Assembly (NCBI GenBank): GCA_045637505.1
Contig: JAZTZO010000022.1
Location: forward strand, 1 to 64,000
Origin: RGIG4079 sp045637505
GTDB taxonomy: Bacteria; Bacteroidota; Bacteroidia; Bacteroidales; Muribaculaceae
DNA length: 64,000 nt
Reading direction: 5' to 3'
The stretch's first letter is position 1. The number at the start of each line of letters is the position of its first letter. The translations under genes were made by a program, and so were the position numbers. Under the pieces are notes generated by a model. That model had not been told where the DNA came from. It was given only the letters and a program-made list of their open reading frames with translations, and ran no database searches. Shown piece after piece: positions 32,807 to 42,306 of the stretch.

Positions 32807-33517
32807 TTATGCAAACAAGAGGAAAATGGTGGGTATCTTGTTGTAATTATAAGAGGCCTTGCTCCATTTAGAAAGAGGGCGGGTGATAATTGATTGATTG
32901 GGCCCGGTGATGTCGCTGGCAACACATAGCAACATATCGCCAGGAAGTGAATGCGACAATTCGTCAATCAATTTATTGTTGCGATAGGGGGTCTCAATGA
33001 AGATTTGTGTTTGACGCTCGCGACGTATGCGACGCTCGAGCTCCTTTAATTTTCCACTACGAGCCGCTTGCTCAATGGGTAGATAGCCATTGAATGCAAA
33101 ACTTTGGCCGTTAAATCCCGATGCCATTAGCGACAAGAGAATGCTTGATGGGCCTACGAGAGGAACCACATTGTATCCTCGTTGTTGTGCTATTGCTACC
33201 ACATCGGCGCCAGGATCGGCGATAGCCGGACATCCAGCTTCTGATATTATTCCCATGCTGTGACCTTGTTTCATTGGGTCGAGCATAGCAGGAATTGCCG
33301 ATGCATCGGTGTGTTCATTGAGAGTGAAAAATGTCAATTGGTCAATATCTATTGAGCGATCGCAGGCTTTAAGAAAACGACGCGCCGAGCGTATATTCTC
33401 TACAATAAAATATTTAATGGTGGGAATAATAGCAATGTTGTGCGCGGGCAACACATTTTCTAATGGGGTGTCGCCAAGCGATACGGGGAATAGATATAGA
33501 GATGGAGTAGTTGACAT
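32807..33517 (-). CDS. SAM-dependent methyltransferase of the tetrapyrrole methylase fold (RsmI-like)
   Basis: A 236-residue protein of the RsmI group, which 2'-O-methylates C1402 of 16S rRNA. Motifs are LYLFPVSLGD at the start, GIISEAGCPAIADPGADVV (about residues 92-110), VVPLVGPSSILLSLMASGF and IFIETPYRNNKL. The start lacks the usual Pro/Ile-rich GTPIGN of canonical RsmI and shows PVSLGD instead, as in a Bacteroidetes subgroup, so the exact RNA target is uncertain. First gene of a pair with the MBL-fold hydrolase. Confidence 0.82.
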   Translation of the reverse strand: MSTTPSLYLFPVSLGDTPLENVLPAHNIAIIPTIKYFIVENIRSARRFLKACDRSIDIDQLTFFTLNEHTDASAIPAMLDPMKQGHSMGIISEAGCPAIADPGADVVAIAQQRGYNVVPLVGPSSILLSLMASGFNGQSFAFNGYLPIEQAARSGKLKELERRIRRERQTQIFIETPYRNNKLIDELSHSLPGDMLLCVASDITGPNQSIITRPLSKWSKASYNYNKIPTIFLLFA

Positions 33518-33600
33518 TTATTGTTATGAAAACCGGTTATGTTGGATGTATTATATGTTTCGGGAATTTCGTTGAAGTGCAATTCAATATTCCTTTATAT

Positions 33601-33645
33601 AAAAAGGAGCGAGAGTCTTTATTTTGACGCTCACTCCCTTGTATT
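33601..33645 (-). terminator. Terminator of the PpiD-like gene
   Basis: An imperfect hairpin (GGAGCGAGAGTC opposite GACGCTCACTCC) ending in CCTTTTT on the minus strand. It accounts for most of the 161-bp gap. Confidence 0.55.
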
Positions 33646-33678
33646 ATATTTTATGCATCAGCGAGTGATGAATAAATA

Positions 33679-35730
33679 TTAGTTGTTTTCGTAGAAGTCA
33701 AGTACTTTTGACTCAAATGTATCATTACCTTTGAGGATGCCAAACATGTTGCGAAGAAGTGTGCCAGCACCAAAGATTTGTTTATAGTGCTCGCTATATT
33801 CTTTGAAGTTGTAAGGACGGCCTTCGGTAGTGATGTCAGAGATTTGTGCTACAACAACCGCTTTGTTGGTTTTGAAAGGAGCGAAGAGTTGACCTTTTTG
33901 ACCTGCGCAAATTTTGCCGATGAAAGCAAATTCGTTGTTGCCAAGAGTATTAACCGATGAGTTGCTGAATGTTACGCTTGCGTTAGTGATAGTGTCGCCT
34001 GTGAGAGCTGTATAACCAGCGAGGTCTTTAGCACCTTTGCTATTGAGGTCGTTGATGATTGATTCAGCTTTCTTGTTGTTGCGAACGATTTCAGTAAGAG
34101 CGTTTTTGATTGATTGATCTTCAACGGTCATATAGTCGTTGTAGATGCCAGTAACAGCTGCTACGATAAGACGATCGTTGTCGCGATTAGCAAATGGAGT
34201 AGATACTGCGCCTTTGTCGGCATTCATCGCCCATTTTACTACGCTACGAGTTTCGGGAATGAAACCGTTGATGTGGCTTGTTGTTGCATCAATGCGAGCA
34301 GAGCTGATTGTGTAACCTGCTGCTGCAGCATTTTTAGAGAAATCTTCGGCAGTTGTGTTTTTAGCAAGGAATTCTTCCAATTTGCCTTTGAGGTCTTCGA
34401 TTGTTTTTTCTGAAGGCTCAACAACATATGTGATTTCAGCAACTTCGTTGATTTTTACAGCAGGAGTAGTTTTGTTTACGATGTAAATAGCTTGAAGACG
34501 GTCGTTGTTTACAACTGTGTCAACAACGATTTTTTGGCCTGCAGTAGCTTTCAACAATTTAGCTTTCAAGTTAGGATCAGTGTTAGGAGTTGAAAGTTGA
34601 ATCCATACACTATCGGCACCTTGAGTTTTAGTGTTTTGATCGTTTTGGCTGATGAAAGTGCTTGCTTTTGCACCGCCATTGATAGCTTTCATGATTGAGT
34701 CAAAAACTGTAGTATCAGCAGCTTGAATAACAGAAATGTTGATAGAGTCCATTTCAGTTTTTGAGCTCAATATTTTAGCAATGCTATAAGTTTTGTCGAG
34801 TTTAGAAACGATGCCAGCTTGACCTACTTTTGCCGAATCAACAAAGTTTTTAAGTTGAAGGTCTTTGATTTGGCTTGGTGCGTAAGTTTTGTTTTTGATG
34901 TTGAAGTTCACATCGGCAGCAATAGCTTCTACGCCATTACAGTTATTAAGAGCAGCAACTGCGTCTTTTACGATTTTGTCGGCATTAGCGTTGTCGATAG
35001 CCGATGGGCTTAGGAGCACAGAGAAGAAGTCGATTGTGCGCATCTCGTTTTCCAATGCATAAACACCTTTGTTTTTGTTCCATTCAGCTTTGATTTCGTC
35101 GTCGCTAACTGGGAATTTGTCATCGGGAAGCGAAGCGAGCTCTTTGCTTGTAAATGAAACGATGAATTTTTGGTTAACAGCGTTGTATGCTTCTTTTGCA
35201 TCAAGTTCGTTAGCTGCAAGAAGACCGTTGAACATATAACCATAGATGAAATCTTTGATTTGAGTTTCGGTTTCTCTTTCTAACGATGCAAGTTGAGACT
35301 TCAATTGTTCTGCAACTTCGGGGGTGAGGTTGTATTTACCTGGGTTCTTGATTGCATCGATGATTTGAGCTGTTTGAGGATTGAGAGCGATGAAATCGGC
35401 AAGTTCTTTGTCGGTAACAACGATGCCAAGAGCATTAATTTCTTCGTTCATCATTGATTCGAAGAGCATTTGTTGAAGCACTTGAGCTTGAATCATTTCA
35501 GGGTCTTGTTGTTGACCTTGAGCTTGGAGCTGTTGGTTAGCTTCATTGAGACGTTGTTGGTAGAGTTGAACGTCAATTTCGTTATCTCCAATCTTGGCTA
35601 CAGTTGTGCCGTTGCCAAATAAACTGCGACCTGAGTTGAAGAAGTCGCCAAGGATGAATGCAAGCAATGCTACGATAATTACAGTGAATAGCAATACTGA
35701 CTTGCTTCTGATTTTTTCTAAAGTTGCCAT
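33679..35730 (-). CDS. PpiD-like periplasmic folding chaperone / peptidyl-prolyl isomerase
   Basis: A 683-residue inner-membrane-anchored chaperone. The N-terminus has the single helix VLLFTVIIVALLAFILGDFF (about residues 11-30), then a SurA-like helical domain (VAKIGDNEIDVQLYQQRLNEANQQ, EMIQAQVLQQMLFESMMNEE), parvulin-like and C-terminal helical parts. It probably helps outer-membrane and exported proteins fold. Clear TATCTTTG promoter box at 35809-35816 on the minus strand, with an 80-nt leader. Monocistronic. Confidence 0.9.
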   Translation of the reverse strand: MATLEKIRSKSVLLFTVIIVALLAFILGDFFNSGRSLFGNGTTVAKIGDNEIDVQLYQQRLNEANQQLQAQGQQQDPEMIQAQVLQQMLFESMMNEEINALGIVVTDKELADFIALNPQTAQIIDAIKNPGKYNLTPEVAEQLKSQLASLERETETQIKDFIYGYMFNGLLAANELDAKEAYNAVNQKFIVSFTSKELASLPDDKFPVSDDEIKAEWNKNKGVYALENEMRTIDFFSVLLSPSAIDNANADKIVKDAVAALNNCNGVEAIAADVNFNIKNKTYAPSQIKDLQLKNFVDSAKVGQAGIVSKLDKTYSIAKILSSKTEMDSINISVIQAADTTVFDSIMKAINGGAKASTFISQNDQNTKTQGADSVWIQLSTPNTDPNLKAKLLKATAGQKIVVDTVVNNDRLQAIYIVNKTTPAVKINEVAEITYVVEPSEKTIEDLKGKLEEFLAKNTTAEDFSKNAAAAGYTISSARIDATTSHINGFIPETRSVVKWAMNADKGAVSTPFANRDNDRLIVAAVTGIYNDYMTVEDQSIKNALTEIVRNNKKAESIINDLNSKGAKDLAGYTALTGDTITNASVTFSNSSVNTLGNNEFAFIGKICAGQKGQLFAPFKTNKAVVVAQISDITTEGRPYNFKEYSEHYKQIFGAGTLLRNMFGILKGNDTFESKVLDFYENN

Positions 35731-35808
35731 TTATTTAAGTGTTTTATTTTTAATTTTTTCTATTGTTAGTCGTTAATGCAATTTTATGAAAAATATGCAA
35801 TAAGCGCA

Positions 35809-35816
35809 CAAAGATA
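35809..35816 (-). promoter_or_regulatory. -7 box of the PpiD-like gene
   Basis: TATCTTTG on the minus strand, about 80 bp before the start. The remaining gap to metK (35817-36037) is AT-rich and shows no gene. Confidence 0.6.
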
Positions 35817-36037
35817 CATCTTTTTCCTTATCTTTCAAAACAATTTTTGGGAATTTCTACAATTTCCGCATTTTAGGTAAACTTTAGCTCTCGGTTAAGG
35901 CCTTTTGAGAGCATTATGCAATTTGCTATTATAAATTATTGACTTTTTATTCAATTATATAAGTTGCGCTACACATTTGCTCTACTCAATGCCTAATGTC
36001 TCAAAAACGGAGTTTATAGAACTTCCCTCAAAAAAAA

Positions 36038-37321
36038 TTAAAGGCCAAACTTTTCTTTAATTATATCTACATAGTCGCCCTTTTCCCAAGTAAAGAGTTC
36101 TACTTCGATGGTCTTTTCGCCTTCATATTTTGATGCGAATGTTTTGGTGACGGTCATAGGGGTGCGTCCCATGTGGCCATATGAAGCAGTTTCTTGGTAT
36201 ATAGGGTTACGGAGTTTTAGACGCTCTTCGATGGCAAATGGGCGCATGTCGAAGATGTCGTTCACGATTGCCGAGATTTCGGCGTCGTTCATATTCACTT
36301 TAGCCGACCCGTTGGTGTTTACATAAAGGCTCACTGGTTTTGCAACACCAATAGCGTAGGCAACTTGCACGAGTGCTTCATCGGCAACGCCTGCCATTAC
36401 GAGGTTTTTGGCTATGTGGCGTGCTGCATAGGCTGCCGAGCGGTCAACTTTTGAGGGGTCTTTGCCCGAAAATGCACCACCACCATGAGCACCACGGCCA
36501 CCATATGTGTCAACGATGATTTTACGGCCAGTCAATCCAGTGTCGCCGTGAGGACCACCAATAACAAATTTGCCAGTTGGGTTTACGTGGAGTATAAATT
36601 TGTCATCAAAGAGTGCTTGAACCTTTTCGGGGAGCTGTGCTATTACGCGAGGAATGAGAATTGTTGCCACATCATTTTTTATAATGGCAAGCATTTCTTC
36701 ATCGGCTTGGTCTTGGCTTTTGCCTTCGCAAGTTTTGATGAATTCATCGTGTTGTGTTGATATTACGATAGTGTGAATGCGAGCAGGCTTGCCCTCGGGA
36801 GTATATTCTACTGTTACTTGGCTCTTTGAATCGGGGCGCAAATAGGTCATTTCTTCGCCAGCACGACGAATGTTTGATAGCTCTTTAAGCAATTTATGAC
36901 TCAAGTCGAGAGGGAGGGGCATGTAGCTATCGGTTTCGTTACATGCATAGCCAAACATCATGCCTTGGTCACCTGCACCTTGGTTTTCGAGATCTTCGCG
37001 TTCCACGCCACGATTGATATCGGCACTTTGCTCGTGAAGAGCAGAAAGAACGCCACATGCATCGCCATCAAACTTTAATTCGCTACGGTCATAGCCAATG
37101 CCATTGATAACTCGGCGAGTTACATCCATGAGGTCAATGTAAGCTTTACTTTTCACCTCTCCGGCAATAACTACTTGTCCAGTAGTTACAAGTGTTTCGC
37201 ATGCCACTTTTGATTGTGGGTCGTAGGCGAGAAATTCGTCAAGAATTGCGTCTGAAATTTGGTCGGCTACTTTATCGGGATGTCCTTCCGATACCGACTC
37301 CGAAGTAAATAGGTAGTTCAT
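36038..37321 (-). CDS. metK: S-adenosylmethionine synthetase
   Basis: Makes SAM from methionine and ATP. The 427-residue protein has the start YLFTSESVSEGHPDKVADQISDAILD, GAGDQGMMFGYA (about residues 114-125), the P-loop-like GGPHGDTGLTGRKIIVDTYGG and GGGAFSGKDPSKVDRSAAYAARH. Compared with E. coli MetK (384) it is longer through internal insertions common in Bacteroidetes. Its 180-nt leader contains a SAM-II-like aptamer and then an intrinsic terminator, which implies feedback control by SAM. Confidence 0.97.
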   Translation of the reverse strand: MNYLFTSESVSEGHPDKVADQISDAILDEFLAYDPQSKVACETLVTTGQVVIAGEVKSKAYIDLMDVTRRVINGIGYDRSELKFDGDACGVLSALHEQSADINRGVEREDLENQGAGDQGMMFGYACNETDSYMPLPLDLSHKLLKELSNIRRAGEEMTYLRPDSKSQVTVEYTPEGKPARIHTIVISTQHDEFIKTCEGKSQDQADEEMLAIIKNDVATILIPRVIAQLPEKVQALFDDKFILHVNPTGKFVIGGPHGDTGLTGRKIIVDTYGGRGAHGGGAFSGKDPSKVDRSAAYAARHIAKNLVMAGVADEALVQVAYAIGVAKPVSLYVNTNGSAKVNMNDAEISAIVNDIFDMRPFAIEERLKLRNPIYQETASYGHMGRTPMTVTKTFASKYEGEKTIEVELFTWEKGDYVDIIKEKFGL

Positions 37322-37354
37322 ATTCTTTAGTTGTTTTTAATTAATAATCAAAAT

Positions 37355-37391
37355 AAAAAAAGCTATCGTGCAACATTTGCTTGCCGACAGC
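37355..37391 (-). terminator. Intrinsic terminator in the metK leader
   Basis: On the minus strand GCTGTCGGCAA pairs with TTGCACGATAGC (one bulge, one G-U) and seven T follow, 34 bp before the metK start. A terminator between promoter and start suggests attenuation. Confidence 0.75.
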
Positions 37392-37435
37392 CTCAACTAA
37401 AGCCACAAACTATTAAATAGTGAATAGTGTGTTAT

Positions 37436-37490
37436 ATGCGGTTTTAGCATTTTTTTATGTGGTTGCAAGCAGCCAAATTTTTCCACGATG
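37436..37490 (-). promoter_or_regulatory. SAM-II-like riboswitch aptamer upstream of metK
   Basis: Minus strand order: GTGG (P1), a loop AAAAATTTGG...CTTGCAA, CCAC (P1 closing), ATAAAAAAAT, then GCTAAAACC. SAM-II RNAs have the same order: P1, a loop with a U-rich stretch ending UUGCAA, P1 closing, AUAAA, and GCUAAA followed by bases pairing with the loop. Here loop GG can pair with the CC after GCTAAA, forming the pseudoknot. It starts about 10 nt after the predicted transcript start. Confidence 0.55.
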
Positions 37491-37505
37491 GATTTAAATC
37501 CAGTG

Positions 37506-37513
37506 CAAAGGTA
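37506..37513 (-). promoter_or_regulatory. -7 box of metK
   Basis: TACCTTTG on the minus strand places the transcript start near 37499, just before the aptamer. The remaining 37520-37872 stretch shows an imperfect GAGAG...CTCTC hairpin with T run near 37706-37745 but no gene. Confidence 0.6.
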
Positions 37514-37872
37514 GTGCAATTTATGCGTATTAGCAAATTTAATCTCGAAAATCAATGATATATTGAGGTTTATTTGCATTTTGGGTAGTTAATGCAGGTT
37601 AATTATACTAATTATAAAATAGACTAAACATTTAATTTTAGAGATAGACGGCAGTGTTTTGGGATTGTAGCCGATGAAAAAATAGTATGTAGTTGTGTAT
37701 TAGGAGAGTGTTTGCAGTGATTGCGAGCGCTCTCTGCTTTTTTATAGGGGAGTGATGTGGAAAGGAGTAAAAAAAATTGGCATAAATTTTGATATATTAA
37801 AGTGTGATTGTGAATGGGCGAAATTATAAAATATCAAATAGTTAATTTAAACCAATTAATCTAAAAGTTATT

Positions 37873-38190
37873 GTGGGAAAAGTAATCAAGACAAAGTTAG
37901 TTCCGAAGGGGATTTGTCTTAACTTCTTTGGACTATTCTTGACGCAGGACAAATCGTGGATTAATAAATATGTAGTCAATCATGAGTTAATTCACACTGC
38001 ACAACAAAAAGAAATGTTGTGGATTCCATTTTATATAGTTTATCTAATTGAATGGGTGATTCGATTGTGTCAACATCTAAATTGGCACAAAGCATATATG
38101 AGCATTTCGTTTGAGAAAGAAGCATATAAATATGGGAATGACTTGCAATATCTTAAAAATAGAAAATGTTTTGCTCAATGGCGAGTGTAA
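37873..38190 (+). CDS. Small HExxH protein, putative metallopeptidase-like
   Basis: A 105-residue protein with the zinc-site-like motif VVNHELIHTAQQKEML (about residues 34-49) followed by a hydrophobic WIPFYIVYLIEWVIRLC helix and a second acidic SFEKEAYKYG, resembling the gluzincin pattern HExxH plus distal Glu. Too short for a normal peptidase; no signal peptide. The start is GTG; no ATG lies before the motif. It is followed after 60 bp by a small membrane protein. Function unknown. Confidence 0.65.
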   Translation: MGKVIKTKLVPKGICLNFFGLFLTQDKSWINKYVVNHELIHTAQQKEMLWIPFYIVYLIEWVIRLCQHLNWHKAYMSISFEKEAYKYGNDLQYLKNRKCFAQWRV

Positions 38191-38250
38191 GCATCGCATA
38201 AGATGTTGTAGTGTCATTATAAAAAATATACATATTAAAGGGTAAAACTT

Positions 38251-38616
38251 ATGGTGAAAAAAATCTTTAAAATTGTCGCAATTAATTTGCTCAAGATTGC
38301 ACAACGATTAAATATAACTTACAACGAAATCAATATAATTGTGTATTATTTGTTGATTCCGCTTTCGTGGACTATATTGCTTGACTGTTGGATGGGACTT
38401 CCTATTACAACTGCTATGCTACTATTGATATGGGTGGGGATATTAATAGTTACTCGTGGCACTTTTAGGGAGTGGTGTGACAAGGTATTTTTTAGTTCGG
38501 TAGATTTTCTCAACTATTTTAATCGTTGGGGTGGTAATTATGTGTTAAACTCGGTAATAATATGCGTATTGATTCCAATATTGATATATGTGGGACTGAT
38601 ATTGTTGCTGATTTAG
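38251..38616 (+). CDS. Hypothetical small membrane protein
   Basis: I do not recognise this 121-residue protein. It has three hydrophobic segments: about residues 28-45 (INIIVYYLLIPLSWTILL), 49-68 (PITTAMLLLIWVGILIV) and 97-120 (NSVIICVLIPILIYVGLILLLI), with a basic N-terminus placing it inside. Pairing with the HExxH gene is suggested by spacing only. Rare GC content makes a foreign origin possible. Confidence 0.6.
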   Translation: MVKKIFKIVAINLLKIAQRLNITYNEINIIVYYLLIPLSWTILLDCWMGLPITTAMLLLIWVGILIVTRGTFREWCDKVFFSSVDFLNYFNRWGGNYVLNSVIICVLIPILIYVGLILLLI

Positions 38617-38702
38617 GCTGAAATTGTATTGATTTTCGTGGATTTCGAGCCGAAAATTGATTAAAAATTAATTATCCGTCCTCAATTTTCAATTCTTTTG
38701 CA

Positions 38703-38710
38703 TATCTTTG
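38703..38710 (+). promoter_or_regulatory. -7 box of the rsmA operon
   Basis: TATCTTTG, about 75 bp before rsmA, matches the consensus. Confidence 0.6.
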
Positions 38711-38785
38711 CAACTTATAAAAACCATCGCTGAAAGAGGTGGAGCAAGTTAACCCTATTTTTAACCTATAAAAGATTTAGACAAT

Positions 38786-39568
38786 ATGCGACAAGTAAAA
38801 CCCAAAAAGGCTCTTGGTCAACATTTTTTGACCGATTTGAGTGTGGCAGCACGCATTGCGGCTACAATCGACGACTATAAAGGTGTGCCAGTTCTTGAGG
38901 TAGGGCCTGGTATGGGTGTGCTCACTCGCTTTTTGCTCGACAATGGTCATGATGTGAAAGTGGCTGAAATCGACACCGAGAGTGTGGTTTATCTCAATGA
39001 GAATTTCCCCAATTTAGAAGGACGTATCATTGAGGGCGACTTCCTTCAAATGCGACTTGATGAGTTGTATGAGGGGGGCGACTTTTGTGTGATAGGTAAT
39101 TATCCCTATAATATTTCTTCGCAGATATTCTTCAAAGTACTTGACTATAAAGACAAGGTGACTTGTTGCTCGGGTATGCTTCAAAAGGAGGTTGCCGAGC
39201 GCTTGGCTGCTGGTCCTGGCACAAAGACTCGTGGCATATTGAGCGTGTTGTTGCAAGCGTGGTATGATGTAGAATATTTGTTTACCGTTAATGAAAATGT
39301 ATTTAATCCACCGCCTAAAGTGAAATCGGGGGTGGTGAAGCTGGTGCGAAATGCCGTCACCGATCTTGGTTGCGATGAGCGATTGTTTAAGACGGTGGTG
39401 AAAACATCGTTTGGTCAGCGTCGAAAAACATTGCGTAACTCCCTGCGTGGGTTGTTGCCGCCCGAATCGACGATTCCCGATGACCCTATTTTTACTCGCC
39501 GACCAGAGCAATTGAGCGTTGAGGAATTTATCTACCTCACCAATCTTGTTGCCGAGTTGCGCAAATAA
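38786..39568 (+). CDS. rsmA: 16S rRNA dimethyladenosine transferase
   Basis: Dimethylates A1518 and A1519 of 16S rRNA late in 30S assembly. The 260-residue protein has PKKALGQHFLTD (residues 5-16), the SAM motif VLEVGPGMGVLTRFL (about 36-50), catalytic NYPYNISSQIFF (about 103-114) and the C-terminal SFGQRRKTLRNSL. Length is typical. It heads a plus-strand run with mgtE (43-bp gap) and two unknown genes. Confidence 0.97.
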   Translation: MRQVKPKKALGQHFLTDLSVAARIAATIDDYKGVPVLEVGPGMGVLTRFLLDNGHDVKVAEIDTESVVYLNENFPNLEGRIIEGDFLQMRLDELYEGGDFCVIGNYPYNISSQIFFKVLDYKDKVTCCSGMLQKEVAERLAAGPGTKTRGILSVLLQAWYDVEYLFTVNENVFNPPPKVKSGVVKLVRNAVTDLGCDERLFKTVVKTSFGQRRKTLRNSLRGLLPPESTIPDDPIFTRRPEQLSVEEFIYLTNLVAELRK

Positions 39569-39611
39569 GAGAGAAATACATTATTAGTTAACTTGTTCAT
39601 CTACTTTCTTT

Positions 39612-40970
39612 ATGAAGGAATATACTCCCGAATACCTCGAACACATTCGCGAGGTAATTCACACCCAAAATATAGAAATAGCTCGCAAAGAACTTGAAGG
39701 GCTACACCCAGCCGACATCGCCGAGTTGTATCAAAATCTCAACATCAAAGAGGCCGAATTTCTATATGACCTCCTCGATGAAGATACTGCGGCCGATGTG
39801 TTGATGGAACTCGATGAGGATGACCGTCGCAAACTTTTGCGCGACATGCCTGCCGAGGAGATTGCAAGCCACATCGACCACCTTGATACCGACGACGCGG
39901 TAGATATTATCCAAGAACTCGACGAAGAAGATCGTGAGGAGATTCTCTCGCACATCGACGATGTGGAGCAAGCTGGTGACATCATTGACCTTTTGAAATA
40001 TGATGAAGACACTGCTGGTGGTATCATGGGTAAGGAAATGATTGTGGTGAACCAAGAGTGGAGTATGCCCGAGTGTATCAAGCAGATGCGCATGCAAGCC
40101 GAAGAAATCGACGAACTATATAACATATATGTAGTTGACGGCGATAATCGACTCAAGGGGATTTTTCCTCTCAAAACGATGATTACCCACCCATCGGTGT
40201 CGAAGATTAAGCATGTGATGGAGGTTGACCCAGTATCGGTAAAGGACGATGCGCCTATTGAAGATGTGGCACGCGATTTTGAAAAGTATGACCTTGTGGC
40301 AATGCCGGTAGTTGACTCTATTGGTCGCCTTGTGGGACGCATCACCGTCGACGACGTAATGGACCAAGTGCGCGAATCGAGTGAGCGTGACTACCAATTA
40401 GCATCGGGTCTTTCGGCCGATGTTGAATCGGACGACTCAATGTTCACACAAATCAAGGCTCGTATGCCTTGGTTATTGATAGGTGTATTTGGGGGATTGG
40501 CAGCATCATGGTTGCTTGGCTTGTTTGAAAATTTCAACCCCATCTTGGCTCTCTTTATCCCGCTGATTTGTGGCACCGGGGGAAATGTGGGGATACAGTC
40601 ATCGGCTATTATTGTGCAAGGCCTTGCTAACGGTTCGCTTGAGTTGAAAGACTCGGGGAAACAAATAATGAAAGAAATGGGTGTGGGATTATTTAATGCT
40701 CTCATCATTTCGCTTGTGGTATTTGCCTATGCGGTGATATTCCATAGCACATCAATATCAGTGCCCATCTCGGTAGCATTGTCGGTGTTCTCGGTGGTGA
40801 TATTTGCGTCGATTTTCGGCACATTTGTGCCCTTGACACTCGAACGATTTAATATCGATCCTGCGCTTGCTACCGGCCCATTTATCACAATTACCAACGA
40901 CATCGTAGGGGTAGTGATTTATATGGCAATCAGTTCGGCATTGATTAATGCCTTGGGCGCTGCATTATAA
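39612..40970 (+). CDS. mgtE: Magnesium transporter MgtE
   Basis: Mg2+-gated channel of the inner membrane. The 452-residue protein shows the acidic N-domain of MgtE repeats (LLDEDTAADVLMELDEDDRRKLL, HLDTDDAVDIIQELDEEDREEIL), a pair of CBS domains (about 140-260; GRLVGRITVDDVMDQVRE) and five membrane helices from about residue 285, including PLICGTGGNVGIQSSAIIVQGLA that lines the pore. All expected parts are present. It follows rsmA by 43 bp, a common pair in Bacteroidetes. Confidence 0.95.
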   Translation: MKEYTPEYLEHIREVIHTQNIEIARKELEGLHPADIAELYQNLNIKEAEFLYDLLDEDTAADVLMELDEDDRRKLLRDMPAEEIASHIDHLDTDDAVDIIQELDEEDREEILSHIDDVEQAGDIIDLLKYDEDTAGGIMGKEMIVVNQEWSMPECIKQMRMQAEEIDELYNIYVVDGDNRLKGIFPLKTMITHPSVSKIKHVMEVDPVSVKDDAPIEDVARDFEKYDLVAMPVVDSIGRLVGRITVDDVMDQVRESSERDYQLASGLSADVESDDSMFTQIKARMPWLLIGVFGGLAASWLLGLFENFNPILALFIPLICGTGGNVGIQSSAIIVQGLANGSLELKDSGKQIMKEMGVGLFNALIISLVVFAYAVIFHSTSISVPISVALSVFSVVIFASIFGTFVPLTLERFNIDPALATGPFITITNDIVGVVIYMAISSALINALGAAL

Positions 40971-41017
40971 TATGATGACTTAAAACTAAATTATTAACCT
41001 ATTATTTTATTCTTATT

Positions 41018-42271
41018 ATGAACACAGTTGTATTTTTTGTTATTTCTTTTTGCTTTGGTGTAGTTGTGGCCGGTTTATTAAAGAATAGGGTCGGCAAAAA
41101 GCAAGAAGAACAACTACAAGCAGAAAATCAAGAATTGCCACAAACCGATTTTCATGAAGCAAGTATTATACAATCGTTCTTGCGAAATCGTTTTGTTGTG
41201 GGCTCGGGAGAAAATGTGAGGCAAGAAATGCCTAAATCATCTGATTTGTTGCTGTGTACTATCCTCGAACAATTAGAGATTGCTACATTAGGCAAAGCCC
41301 TCAAGATGACGATAAAATGTGGCGAAAAGATTGAGGAAATCAACGATGAATATCAAATCCTAAGTTTTGATATTCGTGAATATGTAAAGTTACAACCCGA
41401 GGGTAGAACTGTAAGCACAATAATGTTTCATATCCAATTTGAAACGAGAGATGTGCTAATGACCATGATTGCAAATAGTCAATATACCGAACACACTCGT
41501 TATTTTAAACTAAATGCATTTACATCGGTAAGTGATGAACACTATCTTTCATATAATTCAATCATAGAGGTGCGCTTCACCGATTCCGACCAAGATTATT
41601 GGGAGGCTAAATATATGATTGATAAGGCCACCTCTGAAGCCGAAGGTGGAGAATATAGTGATGTAGCCTATGCTACATTACCGGTATTGAATCCAACGAT
41701 TTCAAATAATCTCTATTGGGGAAGGAAATATTTTGATAAAGCAGTTGAGTCAAGAGAGGCAGCCAGCTTTATGCATCAAGCATTATTTTACTTATGTGAT
41801 GTAGCGAGAGAATTGCGAAAAAACGTCGATGTCCTTAACGATGAGGGACAAAAAGCGTTTCTTGATGTTAATATGAAAATAGGGCAGTTGTATTTGACAA
41901 ATGGCCATCCCGAAAAAGCATATGTCTATTTGGATTTTGCGCGAAGTGCCAACACTATTTTTAGCGAAATGTTGTATATCGATTGTTTGTGCGCGTTAAT
42001 GCATCCTTATGCCGAAGGTGTGATAAAGAATTCGTTGGCAAGATTGTTACAACAAATTAATCAAACAGAAAACGCTAAAGATTTAGCGATATTCAATCAA
42101 TTCTTAAACCGACGATTGATTGATGTATATAGGTCAAAAGAGCGTTACACCGATGCCGAACTGATACTCAATCGCATGCTTGTAAATGGCGAAGATGACC
42201 CTCAATATATAAATGAAATATTAGAAGAAATTCGCAAAGAAAAAGAGCAGGCAAATCAAGATAATGCTTAA
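41018..42271 (+). CDS. Hypothetical membrane-anchored helical-repeat protein
   Basis: A 417-residue protein of unknown family. Residues 2-20 form a single N-terminal helix (VVFFVISFCFGVVVAGLL), leaving the rest cytoplasmic. Residues 60-200 are mixed alpha/beta. Residues 230-410 look like TPR-like helical repeats (KIGQLYLTNGHPEKAYVYLDFARSA, RLIDVYRSKERYTDAELILNRML). It lies 47 bp after mgtE and 35 bp before a small membrane-anchored protein, so an operon is likely. A scaffold role is possible; nothing catalytic is seen. Confidence 0.65.
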   Translation: MNTVVFFVISFCFGVVVAGLLKNRVGKKQEEQLQAENQELPQTDFHEASIIQSFLRNRFVVGSGENVRQEMPKSSDLLLCTILEQLEIATLGKALKMTIKCGEKIEEINDEYQILSFDIREYVKLQPEGRTVSTIMFHIQFETRDVLMTMIANSQYTEHTRYFKLNAFTSVSDEHYLSYNSIIEVRFTDSDQDYWEAKYMIDKATSEAEGGEYSDVAYATLPVLNPTISNNLYWGRKYFDKAVESREAASFMHQALFYLCDVARELRKNVDVLNDEGQKAFLDVNMKIGQLYLTNGHPEKAYVYLDFARSANTIFSEMLYIDCLCALMHPYAEGVIKNSLARLLQQINQTENAKDLAIFNQFLNRRLIDVYRSKERYTDAELILNRMLVNGEDDPQYINEILEEIRKEKEQANQDNA

Positions 42272-42306
42272 ACGACTAATCATAAAATGATATAATCAAA
42301 ATTCCT

